IMG/VR virus record: IMGVR_UViG_3300017613_001793
Location: 1 to 58,936 of that record
Direction: 5' to 3' (one strand)
Length of the DNA stretch: 58,936 bases
From: a virus
Shown here: positions 33,637 through 43,059 of the stretch, piece by piece
Layout of the letters: each line of letters begins with the position of its first letter
Numbering within the stretch: position 1 is the first letter of the stretch
Notes under the pieces: generated by a model
What the model saw: the letters and a program-made list of their open reading frames with translations, nothing else
Databases searched by the model: none
What the model was told of the DNA's origin: nothing
Program-made: the position numbers and the translations under genes

Positions 33637-33675
33637 TAAAGATAAACAAATTTTAGATAAAATAAACAAATTTTA
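33637..33675 (-). promoter_or_regulatory. Promoter with tandem repeats (unit 33608-24371)
   Basis: On the minus strand TATCTTTA (33644-33637) is followed by AGGGTC and the leader GTTAAAAACATCGG up to the ATG. Upstream lie two direct copies of ATAAACAAATTTTA (plus-strand reading; 33642-33655 and 33662-33675), 20 bases apart, each with a TTTG on the minus strand. The distal TTTG is 22 bases from the -7 box. The unit start and the shared leader make a promoter likely; the unusual spacing leaves some doubt. Confidence 0.45.
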
Positions 33676-33703
33676 TGTAAAACTTTTATTTATTTTCAGA
33701 AAC

Positions 33704-34336
33704 CTATATAGAACTTGAGTCAGATGCTGAATCTGAAGCTGAATCTGAAGCTGATGCTGAATTCGACGCCGAACTAGAAACACTTTCTTGCTCTGTCCAT
33801 GAAATATCAATCTGTACGTTATCTTCCGTCTCGACTACTACTTCATTATCATAATCCTCTACCAGCTCATCGCATGGCTTGGCTTTAGCACCTTCTGCAT
33901 TTAAGTCAAACTTTCTAAGGAACCAAATTCCTAATACTGCATCTGGTTCCAATGAACCTAAGTCTAATGACAATCCGTCTTCTAATACAATGAATTCTGC
34001 ATTTAAAGGTTTTGCGTATTGACTTGGTACTTTCTCAAATACATAGTCTTGACAATTATCTACTGCAGGTAATACTAATGCTATTTCAAACTGTGATATG
34101 ATGTCTTCGTTCAGATAGGCCTTTAACTCTATATTATCTACTGTGTACCCTAAAGTGTTTTTAAGGGCTAGTAATCTATATTGGTTGTTAGATTCTGTGT
34201 TTAATGAGATGCTTGAAAATACCTCATTTAAAATATCATTGGGTACAATGCTACTACTAACGTATCCGCCTACTGATAATCTTGCTACTGTTTGAATTCC
34301 ATCAGCCACTGCTGAATTTGTGTATGTAAATCTCAT
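33704..34336 (-). CDS. Small structural protein with Ser-Ala-Asp tail
   Basis: A 210-residue protein at the end of the virion gene block. Residues 1-160 look like a beta-rich virion domain. The last 28 residues form a low-complexity tail of Ser, Ala and Asp pairs (SASASDSASDSASD), starting near residue 183. Other virion proteins in this window also carry Ser-rich linkers. It probably forms part of the fibre or baseplate periphery; no enzymatic motif seen. Confidence 0.5.
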   Translation of the reverse strand: MRFTYTNSAVADGIQTVARLSVGGYVSSSIVPNDILNEVFSSISLNTESNNQYRLLALKNTLGYTVDNIELKAYLNEDIISQFEIALVLPAVDNCQDYVFEKVPSQYAKPLNAEFIVLEDGLSLDLGSLEPDAVLGIWFLRKFDLNAEGAKAKPCDELVEDYDNEVVVETEDNVQIDISWTEQESVSSSASNSASASDSASDSASDSSSI

Positions 34337-34343
34337 ATTCCTA

Positions 34344-36653
34344 TTAATATATTTTTGCTGTAAATGTTGTATTGGCTACGAATACTGTTGCGGGTATATC
34401 GGTTATCGCCTCTACTTCTAAAGTACTCCCTGCGGTATAGCTACTAATGAAAGCTGAGATGCTAACAAGATGTGCTGCCCCGTCATTCTCGACAGTTTGG
34501 TTTCCGTTGTGGATAACTACTCCGTCTTTCTTTATCCTATATGTTATTACATAGTAAGTACCACCTCCACCATTTGTTGGGGCAATGTGTGAGGAGAAAT
34601 TAACCTCTACCTTTCCTGACCTATGTGGAAAGGGTGCGTATGCGGCTATTTGTGTGACTGCTGTACTCGCAATGCTGGTTCTGTTGGGGTACGAAAGGCC
34701 AGATATTTCTACAGCAGGTATGTTGTTCATTTTTGCTATAATCCAGGAAGCTCCGTTCCAGGTAGCTCTTATGTATAGACCTTCTTCTGAATTCTCTATA
34801 AAATGCATCTCCTCTGTTGTAAATTCTTTTAGCGCGCTATATCCAGAATCGACTATGCTAAAAACCTTGCCGTCTAGAGTTAATTCTTGGTTGATGTGAA
34901 TTATAAAGTAATTGCCATTAACTAATCCATCTGCGAGCACTATTCTCTTGGTATTGTTTAGTGTAAAAGCCGGTCCTGATATGTACTGGTATTGCTTACT
35001 AACCCCAACTGTCAGTGTTGTATCGTTTGGGGATGTAGCCAGTGCGAATGTGTTTGTTCCCAATAAATCTCCTAAATCAATAGCGGCGATTTGATTAACA
35101 TATGCGTCATCCTTTATTGTTAGTATGATTTGATTAGAGGTGTATAGCTTTATATATCCACCTGCCACGTTCTGTGCATAACTGTTTGTAGATACCACAC
35201 CTAATAAATCACCGTTACTATCGAATGCTTTTTCTGTATAAAGACCGTGAGTGGTATCTGCTAGCATGTTTAGCGAAGCTGAGTACTCATTGTTTTTCTT
35301 GTATCTATATCTAATTCCGTACTGACACGTGTCTGCATAAGCAAGTGCTCTACATAAACCGCTTTGGTCTGCTATCGGGAAGCTAAACACCTCTCTAGCT
35401 GTTGTAGGTTGGCCTGCTACTGGCGTTACATGGTCTACTGAATCTTGAGCCCATGGAATTAATTCAATTTCGATTTCCTCTGCATTTGGAACTAATATTA
35501 ATGTTCCTGGGTTAATAGTAACACCTCCATCATCAGAAACCTTATCTATATCTAGCCTATCTAACTTAAGATTTACTTGACCTCCACTACTACTGGTTGA
35601 CGTAGCCACTGTTGAATAACTACCATCTTCCCAATATAAAAGCCATCCGTCGAAATCCCCTGTAGCTGCATATGAAATATCTTTATATCTACCACCAGAG
35701 CCACCTGAAAGTGTTACTTGGTTTAGTTCTGAGCTTATAGAAAAGTTCTCAGATTTTATACCCCATGAAATATCTATTATGTTATATGCCCTTGTTGAGT
35801 TAGGGTGGTCATATCTTATGCGCTCGACACCGAATGCATTATTAACTGTTTTATCAACATTACTTAGGTAGTAGTTGGCTCTTGTCGTCCACACCTCTGT
35901 TCTTTTGTCTTGAACATACATATCAGCACCATCATTCTTAACCCTAGCTAAGTAAAATTCCTCTCCTGATATTTTTGCAGGCTCATCACCTGGAGCTCCC
36001 GTTTCCTCTACCAAGGTAAGCGTACATCCATCATATTGAAAAATGTTTTTCTCATCTTCTGTTGGCACAGCATCTGGAGCGAATGTTCCAACTACTGAAA
36101 GCATGAGGTCTGACTCTGGAGTGAAGAATCCTTGTAAGATTGCGTTCTGGTCATCTATTACTTCTAACACATCATACTCTATAGTATTGTGTGCTGAATT
36201 TAAGAATTTAACTCTTGCAGGAAAATATGGCTGTCCTCTCAATATGGTTGTGAGCTCTGCTGAAGTATCTCCAACCAAGTTTCCGCTAGCATCTATCGAA
36301 AAGTTACCTAATTCCATAGAAGTATACTCATGCTTTATTTTTACCCAGTACCACGTACTATCTGCAGGTACAGCAATATTACTTGTTGCTTTTCTGTAAA
36401 TAGTTAATCCGCTATTGTTTATAGCTTCAATTGGCTCATGTGAAATTGTAAGACCTACTCCTGGAGTTACTTTTCCATTATTGAATTGATTAACAACAGC
36501 TCTTTGTTCTGTAAAGTACTGTCTATCTACTAATCCAAAGGTTAATGTATTATCTAGCAAGAATTGTCTAAATCCTTTTTCATCTAATGACTTACGGAAT
36601 CTATCTAATTCTGCTTTTTCTAAAAATAATCCTGGTGCGAATTTTGTATACAT
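34344..36653 (-). CDS. Large tail fibre or baseplate-associated structural protein
   Basis: A 769-residue beta-rich protein without catalytic motifs. The first 60 residues are helical and charged (FLEKAELDRFRKSLDEKGFRQFLL). A long beta-structured middle and a C-terminal domain ending VFVANTTFTAKIY follow. Low cysteine content and many Thr/Ser/Asn/Gly are typical of fibres. Its place after other fibre genes and before the replication unit supports a receptor-binding or fibre role. Function is inferred from composition and context only. Confidence 0.55.
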   Translation of the reverse strand: MYTKFAPGLFLEKAELDRFRKSLDEKGFRQFLLDNTLTFGLVDRQYFTEQRAVVNQFNNGKVTPGVGLTISHEPIEAINNSGLTIYRKATSNIAVPADSTWYWVKIKHEYTSMELGNFSIDASGNLVGDTSAELTTILRGQPYFPARVKFLNSAHNTIEYDVLEVIDDQNAILQGFFTPESDLMLSVVGTFAPDAVPTEDEKNIFQYDGCTLTLVEETGAPGDEPAKISGEEFYLARVKNDGADMYVQDKRTEVWTTRANYYLSNVDKTVNNAFGVERIRYDHPNSTRAYNIIDISWGIKSENFSISSELNQVTLSGGSGGRYKDISYAATGDFDGWLLYWEDGSYSTVATSTSSSGGQVNLKLDRLDIDKVSDDGGVTINPGTLILVPNAEEIEIELIPWAQDSVDHVTPVAGQPTTAREVFSFPIADQSGLCRALAYADTCQYGIRYRYKKNNEYSASLNMLADTTHGLYTEKAFDSNGDLLGVVSTNSYAQNVAGGYIKLYTSNQIILTIKDDAYVNQIAAIDLGDLLGTNTFALATSPNDTTLTVGVSKQYQYISGPAFTLNNTKRIVLADGLVNGNYFIIHINQELTLDGKVFSIVDSGYSALKEFTTEEMHFIENSEEGLYIRATWNGASWIIAKMNNIPAVEISGLSYPNRTSIASTAVTQIAAYAPFPHRSGKVEVNFSSHIAPTNGGGGTYYVITYRIKKDGVVIHNGNQTVENDGAAHLVSISAFISSYTAGSTLEVEAITDIPATVFVANTTFTAKIY

Positions 36654-36683
36654 TTTCTATGTTTTAAATTGTAATATTAATAT

Positions 36684-38399
36684 TTATCTTTCTTGTATTC
36701 TAAAGAAACTGCTTAACTCAGCTGTTATATTACTTGTTCCTGTGTTGTTTCTTGCCTGCAAATATAGGTAGTCATTCTTATCTAAAGTTACTGCTGTAAG
36801 TATATTAAAGTAAGCGACATCTCTACCACCTTGTAAATTGTTTACTACTCTTGTTTGAGTTGTGTACTCTAGCTCTACAAAGGCACTGTCTGAATCATCC
36901 CATTTTCTAAATTTAATACTTACAGAATTATTGGCTGTGCTCTCTAAAACTACTTGAGCAGATACTTCAAATTCTCTGGGGGTAGACCCTAGGTGTCTTA
37001 ATTGACCTGGGGCGGGTGAGTCGAAGTGCTGTAAATCTAAATCTGTCCAAGTTAGGGCATTCATAGTCTCCCATGTAGAAACAACGGTTATGACTGTTGT
37101 CGCCTCTGAATCTACGGTTGAGTTCCCCCCTACATAAGTATTAGGCAGTCCGTTATTACCTTTCCAATCACAGGGTATATCCCCTGCCGCTAAATTAGGC
37201 ACTATGTTTGTATCATCTGCATCATAGACTCCACCCCTTGTGATTTCCGCACCACGAAATTGTATAGTGGATGGATTTGGAAAATTAGAGGGTTGAAAAT
37301 CCATAAACGCAGCAAGTGCGGGTAGGTCTATGTTTATATCTGTAAGAAATCTACTGTTCATTTGAAATGAGGTTCCTTCTTTAAATAAAGGTTCAGTCAT
37401 TGCCCCTGATAAACTTCTAACTAGTGAAGTTGTAATTCTATAACCACCTAACCAGGTGCCGTGTAATGTTAAACTTGGGCTGCCGCCAAACCTTCCCGTC
37501 CCAGACTCTAACCCTTGTCTGTAATTGTATAGGTCACCTAGAGATGTGCAATCTATATAATTGACTCTGATAAACTCGAAGGCGTTAAAACCCGTATCAT
37601 CGTATAATGCATATACCTTAGAAGTTGTCCCTGTTACGCTAACATAATAATCTGAGCCCAGTAAATTTCCAGAGCCAAAACCATCTCCACCAACGCTCTG
37701 TGAAATGAACATAGTGTAATTATTTTCACTGGATATTAAACCGCTTAAATCAAAGCCATATCCTTTGATGGTCATTCCTGCGGCAGGAACTGTTATCTGA
37801 GTGGTTCCTAAATCAATGATACCGTCTAGGAAGTATTCTTTTGTGCTGTCTATTGTACCACCTAAAGCTGTGGCAGCGTTGGCTTGTGTTACGACTATTC
37901 TATTTTCTAGTAGAGCTTCCTCGAGGCCTGTGATAGTGGACGCAGCTTGTGTCCCTGTGTGATTGGCTCTATCTAACAAATCTCCGTCTAGGGAGTTTGC
38001 TGTAGCCCCAGTCTCGATGCTATCTAACTTACTTAATAATGCGTTTGTAAAATCATTTGCAGACAATTCCTTTCCGAAGACTGTGTTAACTTTAGCTGCA
38101 AGAAACGCATCCATCTCTGCTTTTGTATATGCATCTCCTGAGCCGACAGACCATGTTGTGCCATCTGCCTGTAGGGTATATGTTTCGTCCTCACCAGTCA
38201 CATATACTCTCATCCCTGGGTATTTTGTTACAATCGCGTTCCTCTCTGCTGCATCTGCAACTATGTGCTTTAATGTAACTGAGTCAAGAAAGTCTTGTAA
38301 AAAGGTGTTCAGAATAGGTCCGGTAATCTCTTTGTTCCCATTCTCCTTTATTTTATTAGCTAGCTCGCTAATTAGTACTTCATATGCTTTGTTCGACAT
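36684..38399 (-). CDS. Tail fibre-like protein with beta-helix character
   Basis: A 571-residue protein. The N-terminus (about 1-120) resembles the conserved attachment part of Bacteroidota phage fibres: ELANKIKENGNKEITGP, ILNTFLQDFLDSV, then a short beta module and AYTKAEMDAFLAAKVNTV. From about 165 to 400 there are repeated short beta strands (GGTIDSTKEYFLDGIIDLG, TIKGYGFDLSGL) typical of pectate-lyase-like beta-helix proteins. The last 130 residues look like a beta-sandwich. Likely a receptor-binding or glycan-acting fibre; no active-site residues can be named. Confidence 0.55.
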   Translation of the reverse strand: MSNKAYEVLISELANKIKENGNKEITGPILNTFLQDFLDSVTLKHIVADAAERNAIVTKYPGMRVYVTGEDETYTLQADGTTWSVGSGDAYTKAEMDAFLAAKVNTVFGKELSANDFTNALLSKLDSIETGATANSLDGDLLDRANHTGTQAASTITGLEEALLENRIVVTQANAATALGGTIDSTKEYFLDGIIDLGTTQITVPAAGMTIKGYGFDLSGLISSENNYTMFISQSVGGDGFGSGNLLGSDYYVSVTGTTSKVYALYDDTGFNAFEFIRVNYIDCTSLGDLYNYRQGLESGTGRFGGSPSLTLHGTWLGGYRITTSLVRSLSGAMTEPLFKEGTSFQMNSRFLTDINIDLPALAAFMDFQPSNFPNPSTIQFRGAEITRGGVYDADDTNIVPNLAAGDIPCDWKGNNGLPNTYVGGNSTVDSEATTVITVVSTWETMNALTWTDLDLQHFDSPAPGQLRHLGSTPREFEVSAQVVLESTANNSVSIKFRKWDDSDSAFVELEYTTQTRVVNNLQGGRDVAYFNILTAVTLDKNDYLYLQARNNTGTSNITAELSSFFRIQER

Positions 38400-38404
38400 C
38401 TCGT

Positions 38405-40327
38405 TTATGTTTTAAAGTCATCATTAAAGTCTTCGTTAAAGCTTCCAATCGCTGCAGTATCTGCCTCGGCTTCTGTAAGACCTAACATGATGTTGTTAAA
38501 TGTACAGTCATAAGGTAATAGGAATTTTCTCATTGTTTCCCTTATTTTCTCATCACTATATCGCCCATTCCTATTTTTTAACCAGATATGAATGAAATTT
38601 GGTGTCTGTATAAAACCGTGACTATATGGTGTAGAAACTGGCTTTATTTTTATGTCCCAAATAAACAGTTCTCCTCCGACACTATTCTCGTTATCTAAAA
38701 CAATGTAGGGTATGATGTAATTTGCATTGCTCTTGAATCTCAAATTACTTCCGCTACCTAAACTATTCTCTAGCGTTCTATCTAGCTCATCCGTTGGAAT
38801 TACTTCCCAGTACTCAGTTGCTAGCGCAGGGCTAGTTCCATTTACTGTTTCTTTAATACATCTGTAATAAATATTACCTAAAGATACGATTTCTCCTTGT
38901 TCATAGAAATTAAATTCAGAGAAAATTGAGTACTTATTGTAATTAAATATCATTCCCCTTATATAAAGATACTTGTCATCTCTCTGTAGCTCTATTTTTT
39001 CAAGGAAGAAGTCGTTGTCATCTTGTGTCTTAATATCTTGCAGGCTGACTAGATTTCCATACGAATTGAAAGAGAAACACCCGAAAGATAAATTTCCTCG
39101 ACCAAGGCCTAGGCTCTCACTCACACTTTCACTCGAATCCTCTCCTTGCTTTACTACAAATGTTATTTCATAATCTAACTGAGGGTCTATTTTTATAGCC
39201 TTGTCGAAATCTAAATCACCCACACCCGCTACTTCACCTCCAGTAACATTACTGATGTGCATTACCTGCTTTCCTTCATCTGTTATTATATCACAGTTTT
39301 GTGAATTAAGCATTGGGTATACCAAGAGACTTTCTATGTCCTGAGAATCTTCATATGACTTATTACATGAGTTCTGATTAGACATCCCACCATACATTGG
39401 AGATGAGTTCCCTATGTTCCACCCAAGTTTTTCTGGTTTACTCAAACAGAAGATGAATTCATCTACTATACTGTAACATATTAATCTAAGTAATTCTCCA
39501 TCTACATGCCTTACTTTTACACTTGAGGTAGAAGAGCCTGAAATTGATTCTGATGTTGACACACTCTCGTCTGGGCAGTCATTTATGAATCCTACATTAC
39601 TCTTCTCCTTTATTACCTGGACCGTTCCCCTTTTTCTTATTTCATCATAGTAGTTCTGCATCAAATAATACAACTCTGCATATCCTATGTCGTCACAGAA
39701 GAATAGATTTCTCTGGTTTAAATAATTTTTCAATAATTCCTCATCCGCATAGAACTCACTGAAAGTTCTCGCTAGGCAAACAAATAATGCAAAGTAGTGT
39801 GTTACTGACCTCCAGAAATCTATGAAATCCCTGTCCTCGCTATTATCATCCCCCTTTCCTCTCTCTACGTATTTTGCTAATATTCCTTGTTTATATAATT
39901 TTTCCAGGACATTAATCGACCAATTCAGCGAACACATATTGTTGCATCCAAAATAATCGCTGTACATAGATGCATCATATGCTTCTCCACACAATACCTC
40001 GACGAAGTCTCCGTCTAATGTTACTGAATTAAATAATAATGACCCGCTATTATCTATACCTGTTCTTTGATATACGTATTCAATTACTAGTGAGTCTGTT
40101 GGGTTTATTACTATCCCTTGTACGTTTTCTGTTGTTAGAGCTAAGTATTCTGAGAAATTAATACCATCTACGCTATATCTGAATGCCTTTTGAAAATAAT
40201 TATCACCTGTCTCCCCAGAAACATTGTCTGTGAATGATAATAGTGTTACGATACCTATAATCGGGACCTCGGTCTTTATTATAAGAACATCGCCTAGCTC
40301 TGTTGCTCTATTTTCAATTACAGCCAT
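38405..40327 (-). CDS. Baseplate or tail-fibre-connector structural protein with Ser-rich linkers
   Basis: A 640-residue protein. The N-terminal third is beta-rich, the middle has a Cys-containing helical part (CNNMCSLNWSINVLEKL). Two serine/glutamate linkers occur: SVSTSESISGSSTSS (about 255-275) and EDSSESVSESLGLG (about 395-410). The C-terminal part contains another beta domain and ends with acidic residues. The surrounding genes suggest it links the baseplate to fibres. Function is inferred from position. Confidence 0.5.
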   Translation of the reverse strand: MAVIENRATELGDVLIIKTEVPIIGIVTLLSFTDNVSGETGDNYFQKAFRYSVDGINFSEYLALTTENVQGIVINPTDSLVIEYVYQRTGIDNSGSLLFNSVTLDGDFVEVLCGEAYDASMYSDYFGCNNMCSLNWSINVLEKLYKQGILAKYVERGKGDDNSEDRDFIDFWRSVTHYFALFVCLARTFSEFYADEELLKNYLNQRNLFFCDDIGYAELYYLMQNYYDEIRKRGTVQVIKEKSNVGFINDCPDESVSTSESISGSSTSSVKVRHVDGELLRLICYSIVDEFIFCLSKPEKLGWNIGNSSPMYGGMSNQNSCNKSYEDSQDIESLLVYPMLNSQNCDIITDEGKQVMHISNVTGGEVAGVGDLDFDKAIKIDPQLDYEITFVVKQGEDSSESVSESLGLGRGNLSFGCFSFNSYGNLVSLQDIKTQDDNDFFLEKIELQRDDKYLYIRGMIFNYNKYSIFSEFNFYEQGEIVSLGNIYYRCIKETVNGTSPALATEYWEVIPTDELDRTLENSLGSGSNLRFKSNANYIIPYIVLDNENSVGGELFIWDIKIKPVSTPYSHGFIQTPNFIHIWLKNRNGRYSDEKIRETMRKFLLPYDCTFNNIMLGLTEAEADTAAIGSFNEDFNDDFKT

Positions 40328-40328
40328 A

Positions 40329-40709
40329 TTATCCCTCTATTAACTTTTCGCATTGACCGAAAATAAGTATTGGCTGAGTTTCACCCAAACAATCTTTGAT
40401 TTTAACGATATCTTCTGTTAAGATATCAATTTCACCTTCTGCGCTACTAATAGTTAGCCAGAGTCTGTACCTAATTCTCTTTTCTTCTTTTGTTAGTGGC
40501 TTGGCTGCTGTTTCTACTAATAAAGATTCGCATATTGCGTCTCCTAATGTCTTAGCTATCTTCTTGTCTTCTATTTCAACTACTGTTGGTTCTCCATTTG
40601 GGGCTTTTAAAAAGCTTTTGTCATCTTTTAACACTAAACACCTCACGCTCTTACCTATCTCCTTCCCCTCTGCATCCTTTAACTTTACATCTACATCTAT
40701 TTTTGCCAT
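40329..40709 (-). CDS. Hypothetical small protein in the virion block
   Basis: A 126-residue protein with an N-terminal beta-rich half (VDVKLKDAEGKEIGKSVRCLVLKD) and a helical C-terminal half. No signal peptide, membrane helix or enzymatic motif. The position between two adhesin/fibre genes suggests a minor virion or chaperone role. No family recognised. Confidence 0.45.
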   Translation of the reverse strand: MAKIDVDVKLKDAEGKEIGKSVRCLVLKDDKSFLKAPNGEPTVVEIEDKKIAKTLGDAICESLLVETAAKPLTKEEKRIRYRLWLTISSAEGEIDILTEDIVKIKDCLGETQPILIFGQCEKLIEG

Positions 40710-40762
40710 CCTATAATTTTAATTATTTAGGTAAAAATACTAAATCTTTTTCGAATATTCTT

Positions 40763-41668
40763 CTAAACCCCAGAATCTCCTGTTATAGTCCAGCCCCCTG
40801 AGACTAAATTATCTCTAGCAACGTCTGCGGCTCCACCTAAGGTGTAGGTCAGACCTGTTACGTCAATTGAGGCGATGGCTTGATGTGTTCCAGCCTCCCA
40901 TCCTATTAATGTAGCATCGTAATTTGCTGTAGACATTCCACAGTTTTTTAATAGATTTCCGAAGTTTGTTACCCCAGTAATATCCCACGCAGCCAGGCTT
41001 TGGTTAAATGCTGTACACGCCTCGAAGATACCTGTTGGTGCTGTTGTTCCAGAAAAATCCCAGTTGCTGACATCTTGATTGAATGCTACACAGCCATACA
41101 TCATAGATGTCCAGAATTGGAATCCGCTTGTATCCCAGCTATTCATTGGCTGATTGAAGGTGTCACACGACATGAACATATAATCTACCCTATCTACCCC
41201 TGACATATCCCAATTATCAACGGGTCCGTTAAAACGAGCGCAGCTTCTAAACATATGGTTAGTATCTGCGCCTGATAAGAATATTGGCGCATCTGTATAA
41301 GTGTGTTCCATATTAACACAACCTCTAAAGGCAAGTGTCATTACCTTCCAGGGGTCTGTTCCCCAATTATCGATTGACATTACTTTCTCCTTGTCACCCC
41401 CGTTATTGAAATATATAGAGTTCATCTGCCCTGTAACAGATATTTGGTAAGTTCCTGATGAGCTATATACGTGCTCTAATTCACCCTGATTCCATACAGT
41501 AATCGTATCTGTATTCCCATCTCCCCAATCTATATCAAAGCTGTATGCACCTCCGCTATTTAGAGGCAGTATAAAAGTATCGTTTGCACTACCTGCCTGA
41601 GTAGTGTCCACTGTCATCATAAAGGGCGTGCTCCCTCCTGCTGTTAAGAAATGTGGTGTGTGAAACAT
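40763..41668 (-). CDS. Adhesin-like tail protein: PKD domain plus BspA-type repeats
   Basis: A 301-residue protein. Residues about 35-85 form a PKD-like domain (YSFDIDWGDGNTDTITV, then VYSSSGTYQISVTG). Residues about 110-245 hold four repeats of about 25 residues with the pattern MFxxCxxFNxxxxxWDxSGV (for example MFMSCDTFNQPMNSWDTSG), which is the BspA-like/DUF285 repeat of bacterial surface proteins. The short C-terminal part (GGAADVARDNLVSGGWTITGDSGV) is typical for such repeat proteins. It is likely to bind the host surface. Start overlaps the previous gene by 1 base. Confidence 0.75.
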   Translation of the reverse strand: MFHTPHFLTAGGSTPFMMTVDTTQAGSANDTFILPLNSGGAYSFDIDWGDGNTDTITVWNQGELEHVYSSSGTYQISVTGQMNSIYFNNGGDKEKVMSIDNWGTDPWKVMTLAFRGCVNMEHTYTDAPIFLSGADTNHMFRSCARFNGPVDNWDMSGVDRVDYMFMSCDTFNQPMNSWDTSGFQFWTSMMYGCVAFNQDVSNWDFSGTTAPTGIFEACTAFNQSLAAWDITGVTNFGNLLKNCGMSTANYDATLIGWEAGTHQAIASIDVTGLTYTLGGAADVARDNLVSGGWTITGDSGV

Positions 41669-42753
41669 TATGCGAAGTTTTGTACGTTATTAGCATAGTA
41701 GTTAGTTCCATCGTAATACAATGTTACTATGTCATAGTAGTTGTTTGTTGCTGTAATATCTAATGTAACTGGAGATGTTTCGCCTGGAAACTTAACTAGA
41801 GCAGGGAAGATAACATCTCTTGCTGTTGCACCTTGCTTGAATTTTATTAAATACGTAGCACCTGCTTTTGGATTTGAGAATGTTAATTCCACATCTGCTG
41901 TAGCACTACCTAAATCTATGTCTACACTATTCCCATCATCCCAATCAATCGCTTGCTCTGCACCTACAGGTGTTTTTGTTCCTTGTGGGTCTGAATATGC
42001 CTGGCCTGTTGTTCTGAAGCCTTGTTTTGTGTGAAGCTGACCTGTTGAATCGTAAATTCTCGCCCTATCTGTATCACCTGTCATTAAAATAAGGTCATGC
42101 TCTGTTGTGGTCCCCATCCAGGCTTGGTCACCACTCCAGATAGCTATACCTGCAGCAACTGTTCCTTCTGTTGCTGAAATAATATAACCATCTCCAGGAA
42201 TTACCACTTGTAACTTAGGCACATAAATACTTGCTGGATAGGCAGGGTCAATGTTGTATGGGTCATTACTTCCTATTGCAACTAAATCATTAGCGCTGTC
42301 TATTGTAACCAAACCTGCTTCAAAGAACATTTGGTCTTGAACTAAGATATTTTGCAGTGTCGGAACTGTAGCCCCGTTATTCGCTACACTAAATATTCCA
42401 TTCCCATCATGAGCGGTAATATCATCTACTGTTGCAACGACTACTCCGTTTATGGTAAATGTGTTTGCTTCTAAGCTAATTGACTGCGCAGCATCGTCAA
42501 GAACTATTGTTGTGCTGTTTCCTGATGCATCGAAATCACCTACAGTTACTATTAGGTCTGGTGTTGCTCTACTACCACTCTCTTCATACCCCTCTCTTGC
42601 ACTAACCAAAGTTTCCCACTGACCTGAATCTGTGTTATAGAAGTATGGCTGAGAATCACCTAGATTATGCCATATCTGATAGATGTTGTTCGGAGCTGTA
42701 GTTCCTACGAACATAGCTTGAACCAACCCTAAATTTTTACTTGTCTTTGCCAT
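41668..42753 (-). CDS. Tail fibre-like protein
   Basis: A 361-residue protein with a small N-terminal domain (MFVGTTAPNNIYQIWHNL, then YNTDSGQWETL) like the attachment part of phage fibres. A beta-rich middle with Asp/Thr-rich repeats and a C-terminal beta-sandwich (VELTFSNPKAGATYLIKFKQ, LYYDGTNYYANN) follow. Together with the neighbouring adhesin it is probably part of the host-recognition device. Confidence 0.55.
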   Translation of the reverse strand: MAKTSKNLGLVQAMFVGTTAPNNIYQIWHNLGDSQPYFYNTDSGQWETLVSAREGYEESGSRATPDLIVTVGDFDASGNSTTIVLDDAAQSISLEANTFTINGVVVATVDDITAHDGNGIFSVANNGATVPTLQNILVQDQMFFEAGLVTIDSANDLVAIGSNDPYNIDPAYPASIYVPKLQVVIPGDGYIISATEGTVAAGIAIWSGDQAWMGTTTEHDLILMTGDTDRARIYDSTGQLHTKQGFRTTGQAYSDPQGTKTPVGAEQAIDWDDGNSVDIDLGSATADVELTFSNPKAGATYLIKFKQGATARDVIFPALVKFPGETSPVTLDITATNNYYDIVTLYYDGTNYYANNVQNFA

Positions 42754-42756
42754 CTT

Positions 42757-43059
42757 TTAACCTTTATATATTAAATACCCATCTACAATCGAGTAGCCTT
42801 TTAATTCACAACTTGCTCCTGTTATTACCAATTCACCAAGCCCATTCAGAGTGACATCTATTTCAGAAGGCATGTTCTTTGCTTGAATAACAAGCTGACC
42901 TTCGATGTAAGAAACCCCATCTTGATTCCCTATTACATTAAATATGTCTGAACTTACAATATTAGGATATGATTGGTCATCATATTCTGTAATTATACCT
43001 ATACTAGACCCAGACTTTGAGAATGATGTTGTATTTGATATGTATTTTGTTTCAGCCAT
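42757..43059 (-). CDS. Small virion-block protein, unknown function
   Basis: A 100-residue beta-rich protein encoded between baseplate J-like and fibre genes, with overlap of 1 base with the upstream gene. It has no Cys-pair, membrane helix or known motif except a KG-end. It could be a baseplate wedge accessory. No family recognised. Confidence 0.45.
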   Translation of the reverse strand: MAETKYISNTTSFSKSGSSIGIITEYDDQSYPNIVSSDIFNVIGNQDGVSYIEGQLVIQAKNMPSEIDVTLNGLGELVITGASCELKGYSIVDGYLIYKG

